The position numbers were made by a program, and so were the translations under genes. Positions 26,784-36,287 of a stretch of DNA of 64,000 nucleotides are shown here, one piece after another. The DNA is from Clostridium sp. Marseille-P299. GTDB taxonomy: Bacteria > Bacillota > Clostridia > Lachnospirales > Lachnospiraceae. The stretch spans positions 870,501 through 934,500 of the forward strand of contig NZ_FJVE01000006.1 of assembly GCF_900078195.1 (NCBI RefSeq), given 5' to 3'. Within the stretch, counting starts at the first letter, position 1; each line of letters begins with the position of its first letter. Below the pieces are notes generated by a model, which saw only the letters and a list, made by a program, of their open reading frames with translations, was not told the DNA's origin and made no database searches.

Positions 26784-27117
26784 AAAAAAAGGTTCTTCGT
26801 CAAAAAGGACGAAGAACCGTGGTACCACCTTAATTTACAATCAATCATACACCAAATTCTTAGTAGTTGATTGTCTCAATACGCATCTCATATCACTATT
26901 TACACAATGATAAAAACACTCGTCTGTAACGGGACTTCCCGTTATCTCCTACACGCACAAATTTAATTCATATAATTACATTTAATTTGTGTTTCAAAGA
27001 TACTGTTCCGGAGCTACCTTCCATAAGCACTTCTTAAAACAACCTCTCAGCCATTGAGTTGTTCTCTCTGCTAAGGTTACTCATGTAATCCTCTCCATCA
27101 TCACACTTATCTTATTA
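26784..27117 (-). promoter_or_regulatory. T-box riboswitch leader of valS
   Basis: On the minus strand the leader contains the T-box core AAGGTGGTACCACGG (26817-26831), which begins the antiterminator, then a terminator GGTTCTTCGTC/GACGAAGAACC followed by T7 (26784-26818). Stem I lies at about 27000-27095; the segment GAAGGTAGCTCC (about 27006-27017) puts a GUA Val codon where the specifier loop is expected. Uncharged tRNA-Val should stabilise the antiterminator and allow valS transcription. The ORF across 26663-26848 is not a gene. Confidence 0.92.
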
Positions 27118-27124
27118 TGTTACT

Positions 27125-27153
27125 ATAATATGCAAAGTTTTTGCAGTTGTCAA
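27125..27153 (-). promoter_or_regulatory. Promoter of the valS T-box transcript
   Basis: TTGACA (27148-27153, minus strand) and TATTAT (27125-27130) with exactly 17 bp between. Transcription would begin near 27118. Confidence 0.8.
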
Positions 27154-27197
27154 GGGCTTTCTGAAACAAAAACTTCAATCATTAAATTGCTGTCAGA

Positions 27198-27566
27198 TTA
27201 CTTCCCAGGTACAATTTCAAGCCAGTAACCATCTGGATCACTGATAAAATAAATACCCATTGCTTTATTTTCAAAACAAATACAACCCATTTCTTTATGT
27301 TTTTCATAAGCTGCATCAAAATCGTCAACTTCAAATGCTAAATGGAATTCATTATCCCCTAGATTATATGGGCGATCCCATTCTTTTAACCAAGTTAATT
27401 CAAGTAAATGATCTGTAACTCCATCACCTAAGTATACAAGTATAAACTCTCCATTTTCAGCTACTTTTCTTCTTGATTCTACTAATCCTAAGGCTTCTTT
27501 ATAGAATTCTAAAGACTTCTCCAAATTAAGTACATTAATATTATTATGTGCAAATTTAAACTCCAT
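27198..27566 (-). CDS. Glyoxalase I-like VOC family protein
   Basis: 122 residues made of two beta-alpha-beta-beta-beta modules. Candidate metal ligands sit at expected places: His in KFAHNNINV, Glu in HLLELTW, His in EFHLAFEV, Glu in YWLEIVPGK. SDPDGYWLEIV is the common C-terminal motif. It probably isomerises a thiol-hemithioacetal such as that from methylglyoxal, but VOC enzymes vary and the substrate is not certain. Single gene on the minus strand. Confidence 0.85.
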   Translation of the reverse strand: MEFKFAHNNINVLNLEKSLEFYKEALGLVESRRKVAENGEFILVYLGDGVTDHLLELTWLKEWDRPYNLGDNEFHLAFEVDDFDAAYEKHKEMGCICFENKAMGIYFISDPDGYWLEIVPGK

Positions 27567-27689
27567 AAATTATTCATCCTTTCATATAAAAATATTTTTA
27601 TTATATTGATACACGCCTTATTTTTCTATTTTTTGACGTAGTGATCATTTTATTCAATCATAACGAACTAGATGTCATTGAATTATAAA

Positions 27690-27799
27690 TTTACGATTCA
27701 ATAATGGATTTACGATTCGATAATGGATTTATGATTCAATAATGGATTTATGATTCAATAATGGATTTATGATTCAATAATGGATTTATGATTCAATAA
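27690..27799. repeat. 19-bp direct tandem repeat, about 5.8 copies
   Basis: Unit TTTATGATTCAATAATGGA, starting at 27690, 27709, 27728, 27747, 27766 and partly 27785. The first two copies carry C for T at position 5 and the second also G for A. The last, partial copy overlaps the 3' end and stop codon of the minus-strand hydrolase gene, so each unit repeats its final codons ATT GAA TCA TAA. A diverged inverted copy lies at about 27676-27690. Confidence 0.92.
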
Positions 27800-28511
27800 G
27801 AAATTCTTTCCCTTCCTTATCAACATTCATAATTCGATCTTTATATTCTTTTGCAATTTCCATACCTTTTAACTGATCAATGACGGATGGTTTCTCCCAA
27901 AAATGCATTGGAAATGCATATGTTGTGTCGGTTAATTTCATAAAATAATCAAATCCCCACCAAAAGCGATCCTCTTGTCTAGGGTCAAGTGGTAGAAATG
28001 CTACTTTTATCTTCTTACCTTCCAACTTTTTAATTTCATCTTTAAAACGTTTGGTCATATCTTCGTATTCTTCTTTGGTTTCACCAGCCCAAGACCACCA
28101 ATTCAAATCTCCAGCATGATAAATGACCGTACCAGAAATATCAAGATAAAATGCTACTCCCTCATCTGTTGAAGTTAATGTGGTAAGTGTACTTAACGAA
28201 TCTATTGAAATCGTCTCATTCTTTCCAACATAATGAATTTTATCATAATCTTCCTGTGGTATCCCTTGCTTTTCCATATACTTCTCATTCATCTTTAGAT
28301 CCTTTGATAGGATATATGTGACATCCTTATAAGGTTCCATTATCTGAAAGATTTCTTTATTAAAGTGATCATAATGCTTATGACTTGAAAAAACGAAGAT
28401 GCGCTTTGAAGAATCAAACTTTGGTAGTTCTCCTTTAAAATAATCAAAGATTAAGATATAGGAATCCAATTCAACAACAAAACAGCTATGATAGATATAC
28501 GTTACCTTCAT
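27786..28511 (-). CDS. Metallo-beta-lactamase-fold hydrolase (UlaG-like)
   Basis: 241 residues from ATG 28511 (GGAGG seven bases upstream; the frame also allows a TTG two codons earlier). MBL-fold features: YHSCFVVELD, SSHKHYDHFN (HxHxDH-like, written HKHYDH), YHAGDLNWWSW and the C-terminal PMHFWEKPS. These fit zinc-dependent hydrolases of the UlaG/ComA-like class; substrate unknown. The stop codon lies in the last unit of a tandem repeat. Confidence 0.82.
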   Translation of the reverse strand: MKVTYIYHSCFVVELDSYILIFDYFKGELPKFDSSKRIFVFSSHKHYDHFNKEIFQIMEPYKDVTYILSKDLKMNEKYMEKQGIPQEDYDKIHYVGKNETISIDSLSTLTTLTSTDEGVAFYLDISGTVIYHAGDLNWWSWAGETKEEYEDMTKRFKDEIKKLEGKKIKVAFLPLDPRQEDRFWWGFDYFMKLTDTTYAFPMHFWEKPSVIDQLKGMEIAKEYKDRIMNVDKEGKEFLIES

Positions 28512-28698
28512 ACGCAATCCTCCTTATTTTATTATGTGTATAACAGTTAATTATAGAGTGACTTTTTTGAATATCATTCTTTCATAATATCTATTGTAAT
28601 TATTCCACAATGTCTATACTTCTCTTATAACATACTACAATTATACCATAACGTATCCCTGATTTCACTAAATCTTCTTGATTATTTTAATACAAAGA

Positions 28699-29598
28699 TT
28701 AATTACTATTTTTTATTCCCACATATTCAACGCTTGCATGACTACTCCTTAAATCAAACACCTTTTTCCCTGCATGATAGAATCTAAATCTTATATAACA
28801 AGAGACATCTTCATAAATCGAACGATTCATCGTCCCATTTTGCGGTGCTTTTAATTCGCGTGGTTGCCTATCATACGTTTGTATATATAAGGTATCTTGA
28901 CCTTGTGTAATGCATACCTTGTTTTTACGAAGTAATACTACTTTTGCACCAAGATAAGTTGCAAATCGATATTCCTTCCCCTGATAATATATGATTGCAA
29001 AACATCCTCTTATTTTAAAGCATAAAATATTCATATCAGCTATTGCTGTAACAACGGAACACTCTTCTCCTTTAAAATCATTACACTGTGCCCAAAAATA
29101 CGTGCTTGGAAATGAACTTCCATAATCTGTTTCTATATATCCTTTTCCACCATCTAGACAAAATTGCTTTCCATTCATGCTTAATTTACCATTGATATTA
29201 TGTGACATGCTAAATACATCATGGCTACATTTCATAAATGGTATAAAACGTAGTGGACCCATGATGCAGTATGAAATTGGAGTGAGTGGACCATATTTAA
29301 TTTTACCTTTAATTTCTAGATCAGGACATTTTATATCTAATTTTACACCTTTTTCGGTAAATAAATTATTTCCTATTTTAATCCATAATCGTTTTGGATG
29401 TGATTGAAAACAATCGTATGGATACGTAACATAATGGGTCTGATTGTTCGTAATAACTTGTATAAACGCGGATGCATTTCCAGCTCCATCTATTTGTACT
29501 CCTGGAATAAAACAAATCACTTTTTTCTTTCTCTGATGTTTAAAATACCATCCTTCAAAATAGGATATTGTCTTTCCATCACCATGAAAACATTTCAT
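28699..29598 (-). CDS. Tocopherol cyclase-like family protein
   Basis: 299 residues from the ATG at 29598 with GGAGG nine bases upstream; the frame can be extended to a TTG at 29622, which has no ribosome site. Beta-rich. Signature segments are FEGWYFKHQ, CFIPGVQIDGAGNASAFIQVI, GPLRFIPFMKCSHDVFSMSH, KGYIETDYGSSFPSTYFWAQCN. These match the bacterial tocopherol-cyclase-like family. Clostridia do not make tocopherol, so the true reaction is unknown. The next gene upstream, 63 bp away, encodes an SPL-like protein. Confidence 0.75.
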   Translation of the reverse strand: MKCFHGDGKTISYFEGWYFKHQRKKKVICFIPGVQIDGAGNASAFIQVITNNQTHYVTYPYDCFQSHPKRLWIKIGNNLFTEKGVKLDIKCPDLEIKGKIKYGPLTPISYCIMGPLRFIPFMKCSHDVFSMSHNINGKLSMNGKQFCLDGGKGYIETDYGSSFPSTYFWAQCNDFKGEECSVVTAIADMNILCFKIRGCFAIIYYQGKEYRFATYLGAKVVLLRKNKVCITQGQDTLYIQTYDRQPRELKAPQNGTMNRSIYEDVSCYIRFRFYHAGKKVFDLRSSHASVEYVGIKNSN

Positions 29599-29661
29599 TG
29601 CAGCAAGCCTCCATTTAGTCAATTTTTCTTATTTTTGCCCATTGCTGCAATAATCATCCTT

Positions 29662-30684
29662 CTATATGATATACTTAATTTCACTTTCTGGAAAATATCG
29701 AATTAATTCAGATATAAAAAATGTTTTCATATCCTCTAAATCTTCTTTTGGATATAAATACTTTCCGTAACCAAATTGCCCGTATTTAAATTGGCGTTCC
29801 TCTTCTTTCATTGGTAATTGATTTTCTGGAAATATTTCATTAATCCGTCCTTTTGCTCGTAATGTATAGCGATGGGATATCACTTCAAAACTCACTCGTT
29901 TTAAAACATCTTCTGGAAGCTCCTCATGCAGTTCTAACAATAAGTTCTGATACTCTTCTACCCATCCATCATATAAAAAGACTGGAGCTATAATAAATCC
30001 AAGGGAATATCCTGCTTTTGCAACTGCAGTTGCAGCCTTGATACGATGCCTAGCCGTCGGTGTATGGTGCTCATACTTCTGAATAATTGTATCGGTATTG
30101 AGGCTAAATCGGATTTCTGTATGTCCATTATGGGGTAGCGATAGTAAGGATTCTACATCCGTATATTTACTTACGAACCGAAACCTAGCATGTTCCACTT
30201 GCCCAAAATATCGAATACAGGATTCTAATGCATGCGTATATGGCTCAACTGGAAGTGGATCAGATGTAGCTGCCCCTTCAAAAATTGTAGTATCGGGAAG
30301 CCTTTCCTTTATATATTCCCCCGCCTTTTCTAAGATTTCATCGATATTTACATGAACTCTAACATAGGGTTTATCTCCAAGTTGTGTATTTAAATAACAA
30401 TACTCACATTGTCCCATACATCCACTAACAATGGGCAATTGATAGTGTGCAGAGGGTTTACAACTTTGAAATTTTAAACTTTTCTTGACCCCAACGACTA
30501 ACGTCTGCTTGCCACTTTGATACTTTTCATGCAATTCTTTTCCTGGAATGTGAGAGCTTACTCGATTCGAACTCACCTCAAAAATTTCGATATCTTCTTC
30601 TTTTAAAAACCGTTCATATAACTCTTTACCAAGAGCAAATTCTTTCGCTCCTTGCTCAAATATAACACGCTTTGGTCGAAACAT
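29662..30684 (-). CDS. splB: Spore photoproduct lyase-family radical SAM protein
   Basis: 340 residues, the usual SPL length. The radical SAM cluster motif is SGCMGQCEYCYL (Cys89, Cys93, Cys96). SPL repairs the UV-induced thymine dimer of spores by hydrogen abstraction. The segment matching Bacillus ACTSD, whose Cys141 donates hydrogen, reads EGAATSD here, so Ala139 replaces the Cys. The rest (EYCYLNTQLGDKPYVRVHVN, EIRFSLNTDTIIQKYEHHTP) fits the family. It may be a true clostridial SPL with another donor, or a paralogue with a different substrate. Confidence 0.82.
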   Translation of the reverse strand: MFRPKRVIFEQGAKEFALGKELYERFLKEEDIEIFEVSSNRVSSHIPGKELHEKYQSGKQTLVVGVKKSLKFQSCKPSAHYQLPIVSGCMGQCEYCYLNTQLGDKPYVRVHVNIDEILEKAGEYIKERLPDTTIFEGAATSDPLPVEPYTHALESCIRYFGQVEHARFRFVSKYTDVESLLSLPHNGHTEIRFSLNTDTIIQKYEHHTPTARHRIKAATAVAKAGYSLGFIIAPVFLYDGWVEEYQNLLLELHEELPEDVLKRVSFEVISHRYTLRAKGRINEIFPENQLPMKEEERQFKYGQFGYGKYLYPKEDLEDMKTFFISELIRYFPESEIKYII

Positions 30685-30745
30685 TATGCAATCCCTTTCT
30701 TACTCCTTTTCTCATAGTGTAAATCAAGATTGTACAATCATACAT

Positions 30746-31525
30746 TTACTTTCTGGTAAATAGTGTATTTCCTATTTGAGCTTTAATCCATTTTAAAAAT
30801 TCAAAATTAAATCCATCCATATCCTCTTCCGATAGTTGTTGTACTACATAATCTAGTATTTGAATGATTAATTGAATTGCTCTTTGATACCCTTGCTGAT
30901 TTAAGCTCTCTGAAGCTTCCTCTAACCACATATATTGTTCTTCTGGGATTACTTCATTTATTTTTTTAAGTCGAAGATAAGCATATTCCTTATCAAAGAT
31001 GTAACGAAGTAATAACGCACAATCTGAAATAGAATATCTTAACATGCTTGATGTCCATGGATAGTTCTTACGTGAAAATGCAGTATCTGCTTCAACAAAT
31101 GTATAAAGAATATTATGGAAACTGCTGGCTAAATCTTCTTTCGTAATTGAAATAACACCAACCTTATAATTTTCTAATAACTGCTTTGGATCATATACAA
31201 TTTTTATTTTATCCTTTTGCGGAAGTGTTTCCATTGTTACTGTATATAAATCAAAATGCAAACCATCTTCAAATATCGCAACAACCTGATTCGCTACAAA
31301 GTTTTGGTATTCATAAAATATAATTGGCTGATATGTACTTAAATACTCGATTCTTTTATCTAAAAACTCTTGCATTCTATTTTCTGCAACAATTACATAC
31401 ATATCAACATCAGAATACGCATCATCATCTCCACGTCCTATGGAGCCCTTAACTATGATAGCTTCACATATATTATCTTCTATAATTCGCTTGCTTACTT
31501 TTTCAATTGCATCATAAGTTCTCAA
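30746..31525 (-). CDS. Nucleotidyltransferase-fold protein
   Basis: 259 residues. The N-terminal domain has the pol-beta nucleotidyltransferase motif KGSIGRGDDDAYSDVDMYV (Gly-Ser at 27-28, Asp39 and Asp41), like aminoglycoside adenylyltransferases and MNT proteins. The C-terminal half is helical (SMLRYSISDCALLLRYIFDKEYAYLRLKKI) and may bind substrate. No HEPN-type partner is next to it, so it is not an obvious MNT/HEPN toxin-antitoxin pair. Substrate unknown. Confidence 0.72.
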   Translation of the reverse strand: MRTYDAIEKVSKRIIEDNICEAIIVKGSIGRGDDDAYSDVDMYVIVAENRMQEFLDKRIEYLSTYQPIIFYEYQNFVANQVVAIFEDGLHFDLYTVTMETLPQKDKIKIVYDPKQLLENYKVGVISITKEDLASSFHNILYTFVEADTAFSRKNYPWTSSMLRYSISDCALLLRYIFDKEYAYLRLKKINEVIPEEQYMWLEEASESLNQQGYQRAIQLIIQILDYVVQQLSEEDMDGFNFEFLKWIKAQIGNTLFTRK

Positions 31526-31693
31526 TTCTATTCCTCCTCTACCTTAAACTTCCTTTTGAATATTTTATTTATTATATATTTTTTCCTCCTGCCTTACAAG
31601 TATTATTAAGCAAACCTTTAAATAACTAATAAATAAGCAAAGAATTCTAGTAACATATTCTCCTGCTGGTACGTTTATGCCTTTATTTCTATC

Positions 31694-31732
31694 AAAAAAA
31701 AGTATCGTATCTAGTTACCTAGTTACGATACT
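31694..31732 (-). terminator. Terminator of the amino-acid ABC transporter operon
   Basis: AGTATCGTA (31701-31709) and TACGATACT (31724-31732) pair, followed on the minus strand by T8. It lies 68 bp after the ATPase gene. The rest of the 31526-31799 gap shows nothing. Confidence 0.75.
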
Positions 31733-31799
31733 CTTTACTTAAATTAATATTCTTATATTAATTATAACTTATGATTAGGATCATTACTCTATATTAGAA

Positions 31800-32543
31800 T
31801 TATAATACTTTACTTAAAAAGTTTTTCAAACGATCACTCTTTGGATTTTCAAAAAGTTCCTTTGGATTATTTTCTTCTACAATAACACCTTGATCCATGA
31901 AAATAACTCTTGTTGCTACTTCCTTTGCAAAGTTCATTTCATGGGTTACAACTACCATCGTCATTTTATCGTTGGCAAGTTCACGCATAACACTAAGAAC
32001 TTCACCAACCATTTCAGGGTCAAGGGCAGAAGTAGGTTCGTCAAACAGCATAACATCTGGCTTCATGCATAATGCACGGACAATTGCAATACGTTGCTTT
32101 TGACCACCAGATAACTGATCTGGATAAGCATCTGCACGATCTTCAAGGCCTACTCTTTTAAGTAATCGCATGGCTTCCGCTTCTGCAGCCTCTTTGCTGA
32201 CACCTTGAAGTTTCATAGGTGCTAAGGTTAAGTTCTTCATGATTGTCATATGAGGGAATAAGTTAAATAACTGGAATACCATACCCATCTTTTGACGATG
32301 CTTATCAATATTTACTTTCTTATCTGTAATATCAACACCTTCAAAAAATATCTGACCGCCCGTTGGTTCTTCCAAACGATTTAAGCATCGAAGTAGCGTA
32401 CTTTTACCAGAACCAGATGGTCCAATGATAAAAACTACCTCACCTTCATAGATATCAAGAGATATATCTTTTAGTGCTTCTGTTCTTTTAAATTTTTTGT
32501 TAATATTTTTAACTTCAATTAGAGGCTTATTATTAGTGCTCAT
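31800..32543 (-). CDS. Polar amino-acid ABC transporter, ATP-binding protein
   Basis: 247 residues. Walker [10 protein letters not shown], signature [15 protein letters not shown], Walker [13 protein letters not shown] and the switch His in [24 protein letters not shown] and [17 protein letters not shown] are typical for GlnQ-type ATPases. It drives uptake of a polar amino acid with the adjacent permease and binding protein. Its start overlaps the permease gene by 11 bp, showing translational coupling. Confidence 0.95.
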   Translation of the reverse strand: MSTNNKPLIEVKNINKKFKRTEALKDISLDIYEGEVVFIIGPSGSGKSTLLRCLNRLEEPTGGQIFFEGVDITDKKVNIDKHRQKMGMVFQLFNLFPHMTIMKNLTLAPMKLQGVSKEAAEAEAMRLLKRVGLEDRADAYPDQLSGGQKQRIAIVRALCMKPDVMLFDEPTSALDPEMVGEVLSVMRELANDKMTMVVVTHEMNFAKEVATRVIFMDQGVIVEENNPKELFENPKSDRLKNFLSKVL

Positions 32544-33246
32544 TCTTTTGCAGCCTCCTCTCTAAACGTTCCACAAAGAATTGAAAAACACATACCATTA
32601 ATAAATATATAATTGCTACTGCCATCAATGGCATAAAAGGACTATAGGTTCTACTTCTAATAATGTCGCCACCTTTTGTAAGATCTTGTAGGGCGATATA
32701 ACCAGAAACAGATGTTTCCTTTAACAGTACGATAAATTCATTACCAAGTGCAGGCAATACATTTTTAAATGCCTGTGGCATAATAATATATCTCATTGTT
32801 TGTAAATAATTAAATCCCAAACTTCTACCTGCTTCAAATTGGCCGTTACCAATGGACATAATTCCACTTCTTACAATTTCCGCAACATATGCGCCCGAAT
32901 TAATACCAAACGCTATGATTGCGACAAATACTTTATCAATATCTACCGCTTGAAAGATAACAAAGTAAATTATCATAAGCTGTATTACAACTGGTGTTCC
33001 TCTAATTACGGTTAAATACACCTTACATAAAAAGTTTGCAAACTTCAGTTTATGAGTTTTTTCATACGTAGATCGTATAATCGCAACTAAAAATCCAAGA
33101 ACAATACCAAGTAACACCGCAAAAAACGTGATCTTTAATGTTGTTGCAACACCATCCGTTATATATCTCCAACGATCTTCCTTAATAAAGTTTAAATAAA
33201 ATGCATCTTTAAACGATTGTATTCCATTTTGAAAATATTCAATCAT
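32533..33246 (-). CDS. Polar amino-acid ABC transporter, permease
   Basis: 237 residues with about five membrane segments. The HisM/GlnP family permease domain contains [47 protein letters not shown] and the coupling-loop [22 protein letters not shown]. It starts 25 bp downstream of the binding-protein gene. A single permease gene in the operon suggests a homodimer. Confidence 0.94.
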   Translation of the reverse strand: MIEYFQNGIQSFKDAFYLNFIKEDRWRYITDGVATTLKITFFAVLLGIVLGFLVAIIRSTYEKTHKLKFANFLCKVYLTVIRGTPVVIQLMIIYFVIFQAVDIDKVFVAIIAFGINSGAYVAEIVRSGIMSIGNGQFEAGRSLGFNYLQTMRYIIMPQAFKNVLPALGNEFIVLLKETSVSGYIALQDLTKGGDIIRSRTYSPFMPLMAVAIIYLLMVCVFQFFVERLERRLQKNEH

Positions 33247-33271
33247 ATTCTTTCCCTTACTATACTACACA

Positions 33272-34042
33272 TTAATCAGCTACAATATATTTATCAATAA
33301 TTTCTTGTAATTTCCCTGAGTCTTTTAATTTTGCTAATGAATCATTGATTTGTTTTAAAAATTCTTCATTGCCTTTTTTAACTGCAATGGCATAATCTTC
33401 ATCTGTAAACTTTTCATCTAAAATCTTGATGCCTTCATTTTCTTTTACGAATACTTTTGCTGGTTCACTATCGATAATAACTGCATCAATTTTATTTGTC
33501 TTTAAAGCTTGAACTGCATCTGCTCCTTTATTGTAACGTTCTACCGTTGCACCTTCAATATCATCTGCATAAATATCACCAGTAGTTCCAAGTTGAACAC
33601 CAATTGTTTTTCCGTTAAGTTCTTCTGGTTTTGTTATTGTACTATCTTCATTTACAATAATAACTTGTGTAGCTTTTGCATAAGTATCTGTAAAATCTAC
33701 ATTTACTAATCGATCTTCATCTACTGTAATTCCTGCTGCCCCAATGTCTGCTTTTCCAGTTTGTACTGCTGCTATAATAGAATCAAAAGCCATATCTTCC
33801 ACTTTTAATTCCATTCCTAAATCTTCAGCAATTGCTTTTGCAATCTCAACATCAATACCAACGATTTCATTACCTTCATAATATTCATATGGAGGGAATT
33901 CTGCATTCGTTGCCATAATAAGCGTTTTAACTTCCTCACCATCACTACCAACATTACTATTATTATCCGCTTTTGTTCCGCACGCAGATAATGTCACTGC
34001 CATTGCTAATACTGCTGCAACAAATAAATTCTTCTTTTTCAT
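33272..34042 (-). CDS. Amino-acid ABC transporter substrate-binding lipoprotein
   Basis: 256 residues from ATG 34042 (GAGGAGG eight bases upstream); the frame extends to a GTG at 34069, but that would bury the ribosome site. Lipoprotein signal MKKKNLFVAAVLAMAVTLSAC with lipobox LSAC. The mature protein is a family-3 solute-binding domain (TLIMATNAEFPPYEYY, DVEIAKAIAEDLG, FDSIIAAVQTGKADI, VDFTDTYAKATQVI). It captures a polar amino acid outside the membrane. First gene of the three-gene operon. Confidence 0.94.
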   Translation of the reverse strand: MKKKNLFVAAVLAMAVTLSACGTKADNNSNVGSDGEEVKTLIMATNAEFPPYEYYEGNEIVGIDVEIAKAIAEDLGMELKVEDMAFDSIIAAVQTGKADIGAAGITVDEDRLVNVDFTDTYAKATQVIIVNEDSTITKPEELNGKTIGVQLGTTGDIYADDIEGATVERYNKGADAVQALKTNKIDAVIIDSEPAKVFVKENEGIKILDEKFTDEDYAIAVKKGNEEFLKQINDSLAKLKDSGKLQEIIDKYIVAD

Positions 34043-34221
34043 AAAAATTCCTCCTCTTATCACTTTCACCTATTTTAACTTATCACTTTTTATTCACCCA
34101 TCTTCTAAGTGATATCTACTATAATAATAAGATTATAACTTAAAATTAAAATAAATCAAGTATAAATATTCAAAAATAGTGTATAATAAAAAGTTCTATT
34201 AAAGGATAAGATTCAATATTT

Positions 34222-35400
34222 TTAACAAACAATGTGGTACATATGCATTAAATCATCAATTGCTGCTTGATATTCGTGATAATTTTTCTTTAAAGATAAC
34301 AATGAATTTTTACAAATGTCTAACTGTTTATTATTAAACTCAATTTGCTCTCTAAGTTTTTGTCTACGATTATTTAAACGGTGTCTTACCTCTACCATTT
34401 CTTTTTTATCTACCAATGCCTCTGGTTGATATAACCAAACATTTGAATCTGCGATTCCTTTGTTTTGTAGTTCCCATAGTAAGGCTTCATTGTAACTTCC
34501 TAAGAGGTCTGTATTTTTCTTATACATCTCTATTTCATCTTTCGCACGTACAAATTCTGTCCATAAAAATTGTAGTTCTTGATAGCTATGAACACGATAT
34601 TTTTCATAAGAATACTCTAATACATTGGTACTGTTTACATATTTAATTTTAACCTTGTTGGTGAGGGCTACCACTTTATTTAATTTCTTTTCTGCCATAC
34701 GTAAACGATAAACGCTTCGTCTAGACTCTACAACGATATAAAATATCGCAAATACTGCCATAATTCCAGTAATAAAAAAAGGTACTGTCATATCTTTTTC
34801 TAAAGAATCTCCTAGAAGTATTAATATAGCAAAAGCTACAAACGACAACACACTAATCACTACAGAAAGACGTTTAATAAAATTAATTTTTTCAATGGCA
34901 GATTCCTTTTGGTAATTGCAAATTCCTTTTTCTCCTTCAAGCTGTCTCAAATCATTTTTTATTATGTTTTGATGCTTTTCTTTCGCTTTCATTTGCTCTA
35001 GTTCTCTTGGTAATTCCTGCTCAAATTGTTCTAGATAATGATATTGTTCTTCCGTTATCCCATGTTTATTATTTTTATATTTTAATCTTTCTTTCGATAA
35101 ATTAATAATCTTTCTTGCCGCGTCATTAATCCCTTCTCTTTCTTCCAATGGAATCATCTCGATTCGCTGTATATCTGAAAGATGAGAAGTAACAACATCA
35201 TATTCATTTTTTGATTCAATAATCTGCTGATTTATTTCAAGAACTTGCTTACACGCATCTTCCGCTTGCCCTAAGATATCCTTACTACTTAATTCCTCGT
35301 CCTTAATTCCGTATTGTTTTAATGCTTCTTCCACCGTAATTTGCTCGAACTCAGTGTTTTCTATACTATTTTTCTTCTTAAGAAATGATAAGAATCCCAT
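34222..35400 (-). CDS. Two-TM coiled-coil protein, last gene of the DUF5717/DUF5716 operon
   Basis: 392 residues. A charged N-terminal region with coiled coil (about 40-170) precedes a tight pair of membrane segments (about 178-198 and 205-225), and a second long coiled coil (about 228-380) follows. Both coiled coils should lie in the cytoplasm with the hairpin in the membrane. No enzymatic motif is visible. It is 22 bp after the preceding gene and so part of the same transcript. Function unknown; it may anchor the other gene products at the membrane. Confidence 0.7.
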   Translation of the reverse strand: MGFLSFLKKKNSIENTEFEQITVEEALKQYGIKDEELSSKDILGQAEDACKQVLEINQQIIESKNEYDVVTSHLSDIQRIEMIPLEEREGINDAARKIINLSKERLKYKNNKHGITEEQYHYLEQFEQELPRELEQMKAKEKHQNIIKNDLRQLEGEKGICNYQKESAIEKINFIKRLSVVISVLSFVAFAILILLGDSLEKDMTVPFFITGIMAVFAIFYIVVESRRSVYRLRMAEKKLNKVVALTNKVKIKYVNSTNVLEYSYEKYRVHSYQELQFLWTEFVRAKDEIEMYKKNTDLLGSYNEALLWELQNKGIADSNVWLYQPEALVDKKEMVEVRHRLNNRRQKLREQIEFNNKQLDICKNSLLSLKKNYHEYQAAIDDLMHMYHIVC

Positions 35401-35422
35401 CTGTACCTACCTTTGCCCTTTA

Positions 35423-36262
35423 TTATATACTCCTTAAGCGATAACTCTGCTTTAATCCCTCTAAAATGTGATCTGCTAATTGATGATATTCATCCATTCG
35501 ATTCTCTTCTTTTAACTCCCTTAGCATTCTGACTTCTTGATATGACTCTGAAAATTCTTCTGTTTCAAGTACATGATATAATTCTTTTTCCATTTCATCG
35601 TATAAAACTTTATTATTTTCAAGTAAATGCTTCAGTTCACGTTCAAACTTCTCTTCTTGCTTTCCAAGCTTTAATGCATATATATATTGCTTTAGAGATT
35701 CTGGTCTTTCATTTCTTTCATAGGCTTCTAAAAATCGATTGGCTGCAATATTAAAAGCTCCCACCCTAGTTTCAATCACAGCAATGTTATGTAATATATC
35801 CCCGTATTCACAAGGTGTTAATTCTTGAATCTCTTTTGAGTTAAGTATTTTTTGATATTCTCTTAACGCCTGTGTAAAATGTCCATTCTTAAAGCAATAA
35901 TCCCCATGTCTCTTTTTTCTTTGAACAATACTAAGGGATAAAAACACATCGATTTGAGCTAAAAACTGCTTTATTTCTTCCTCGGTATAATAGTCTGCAC
36001 TACAAAATATGCTAACTACGATATCTTTAATCCCTGCTTTATTCTCCATTAATTTTTGAAGAAATAACGCACGTTCCTCTAATCCTAGTTCGTCCTTCAT
36101 AAATAAGATTAGTTCTTCGTTCAGCAAATCATCGGTTATGGTGTCAATATTATGATAAATATAATAGCATAGCTCCTCAATGGAATAGATTAAAACGCCA
36201 CTGGGTTTCATTTCAAAAGGATTTTTAGCTATTTTACCACTACACATTATCAATTTTCCCAT
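35423..36262 (-). CDS. Helical (TPR-like) protein of the DUF5717/DUF5716 operon
   Basis: 279 residues, soluble and mostly helical. Residues about 120-240 look like tetratricopeptide repeats (YCFKNGHFTQALREYQKIL, YGDILHNIAVIETRVGAFNIAANRFLEAYE). The N-terminus (CSGKIAKNPFEMKPSGVLIYSIEELCYYI) is a conserved-looking capping segment. GAGGAG lies six bases before the start. It is 25 bp downstream of the actin-fold protein gene and 22 bp upstream of the coiled-coil gene. Function unknown; a scaffold for protein binding is likely. Confidence 0.68.
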   Translation of the reverse strand: MGKLIMCSGKIAKNPFEMKPSGVLIYSIEELCYYIYHNIDTITDDLLNEELILFMKDELGLEERALFLQKLMENKAGIKDIVVSIFCSADYYTEEEIKQFLAQIDVFLSLSIVQRKKRHGDYCFKNGHFTQALREYQKILNSKEIQELTPCEYGDILHNIAVIETRVGAFNIAANRFLEAYERNERPESLKQYIYALKLGKQEEKFERELKHLLENNKVLYDEMEKELYHVLETEEFSESYQEVRMLRELKEENRMDEYHQLADHILEGLKQSYRLRSI

Positions 36263-36287
36263 AAACTACTCCTCATCTATCGCCTCA

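Noticed and set aside
26663..26848. 61-residue ORF on the minus strand upstream of valS
   Set aside because: It runs through the T-box antiterminator/terminator. The RNA signals are far stronger than the coding evidence.
27690..27799. CRISPR array
   Set aside because: The 19-bp units are directly adjacent with no spacers and overlap a gene's stop codon; no cas genes are near.
30746..31525. MNT/HEPN toxin-antitoxin pair
   Set aside because: Only the nucleotidyltransferase half is present; neighbours are unrelated and there is no small HEPN gene beside it.
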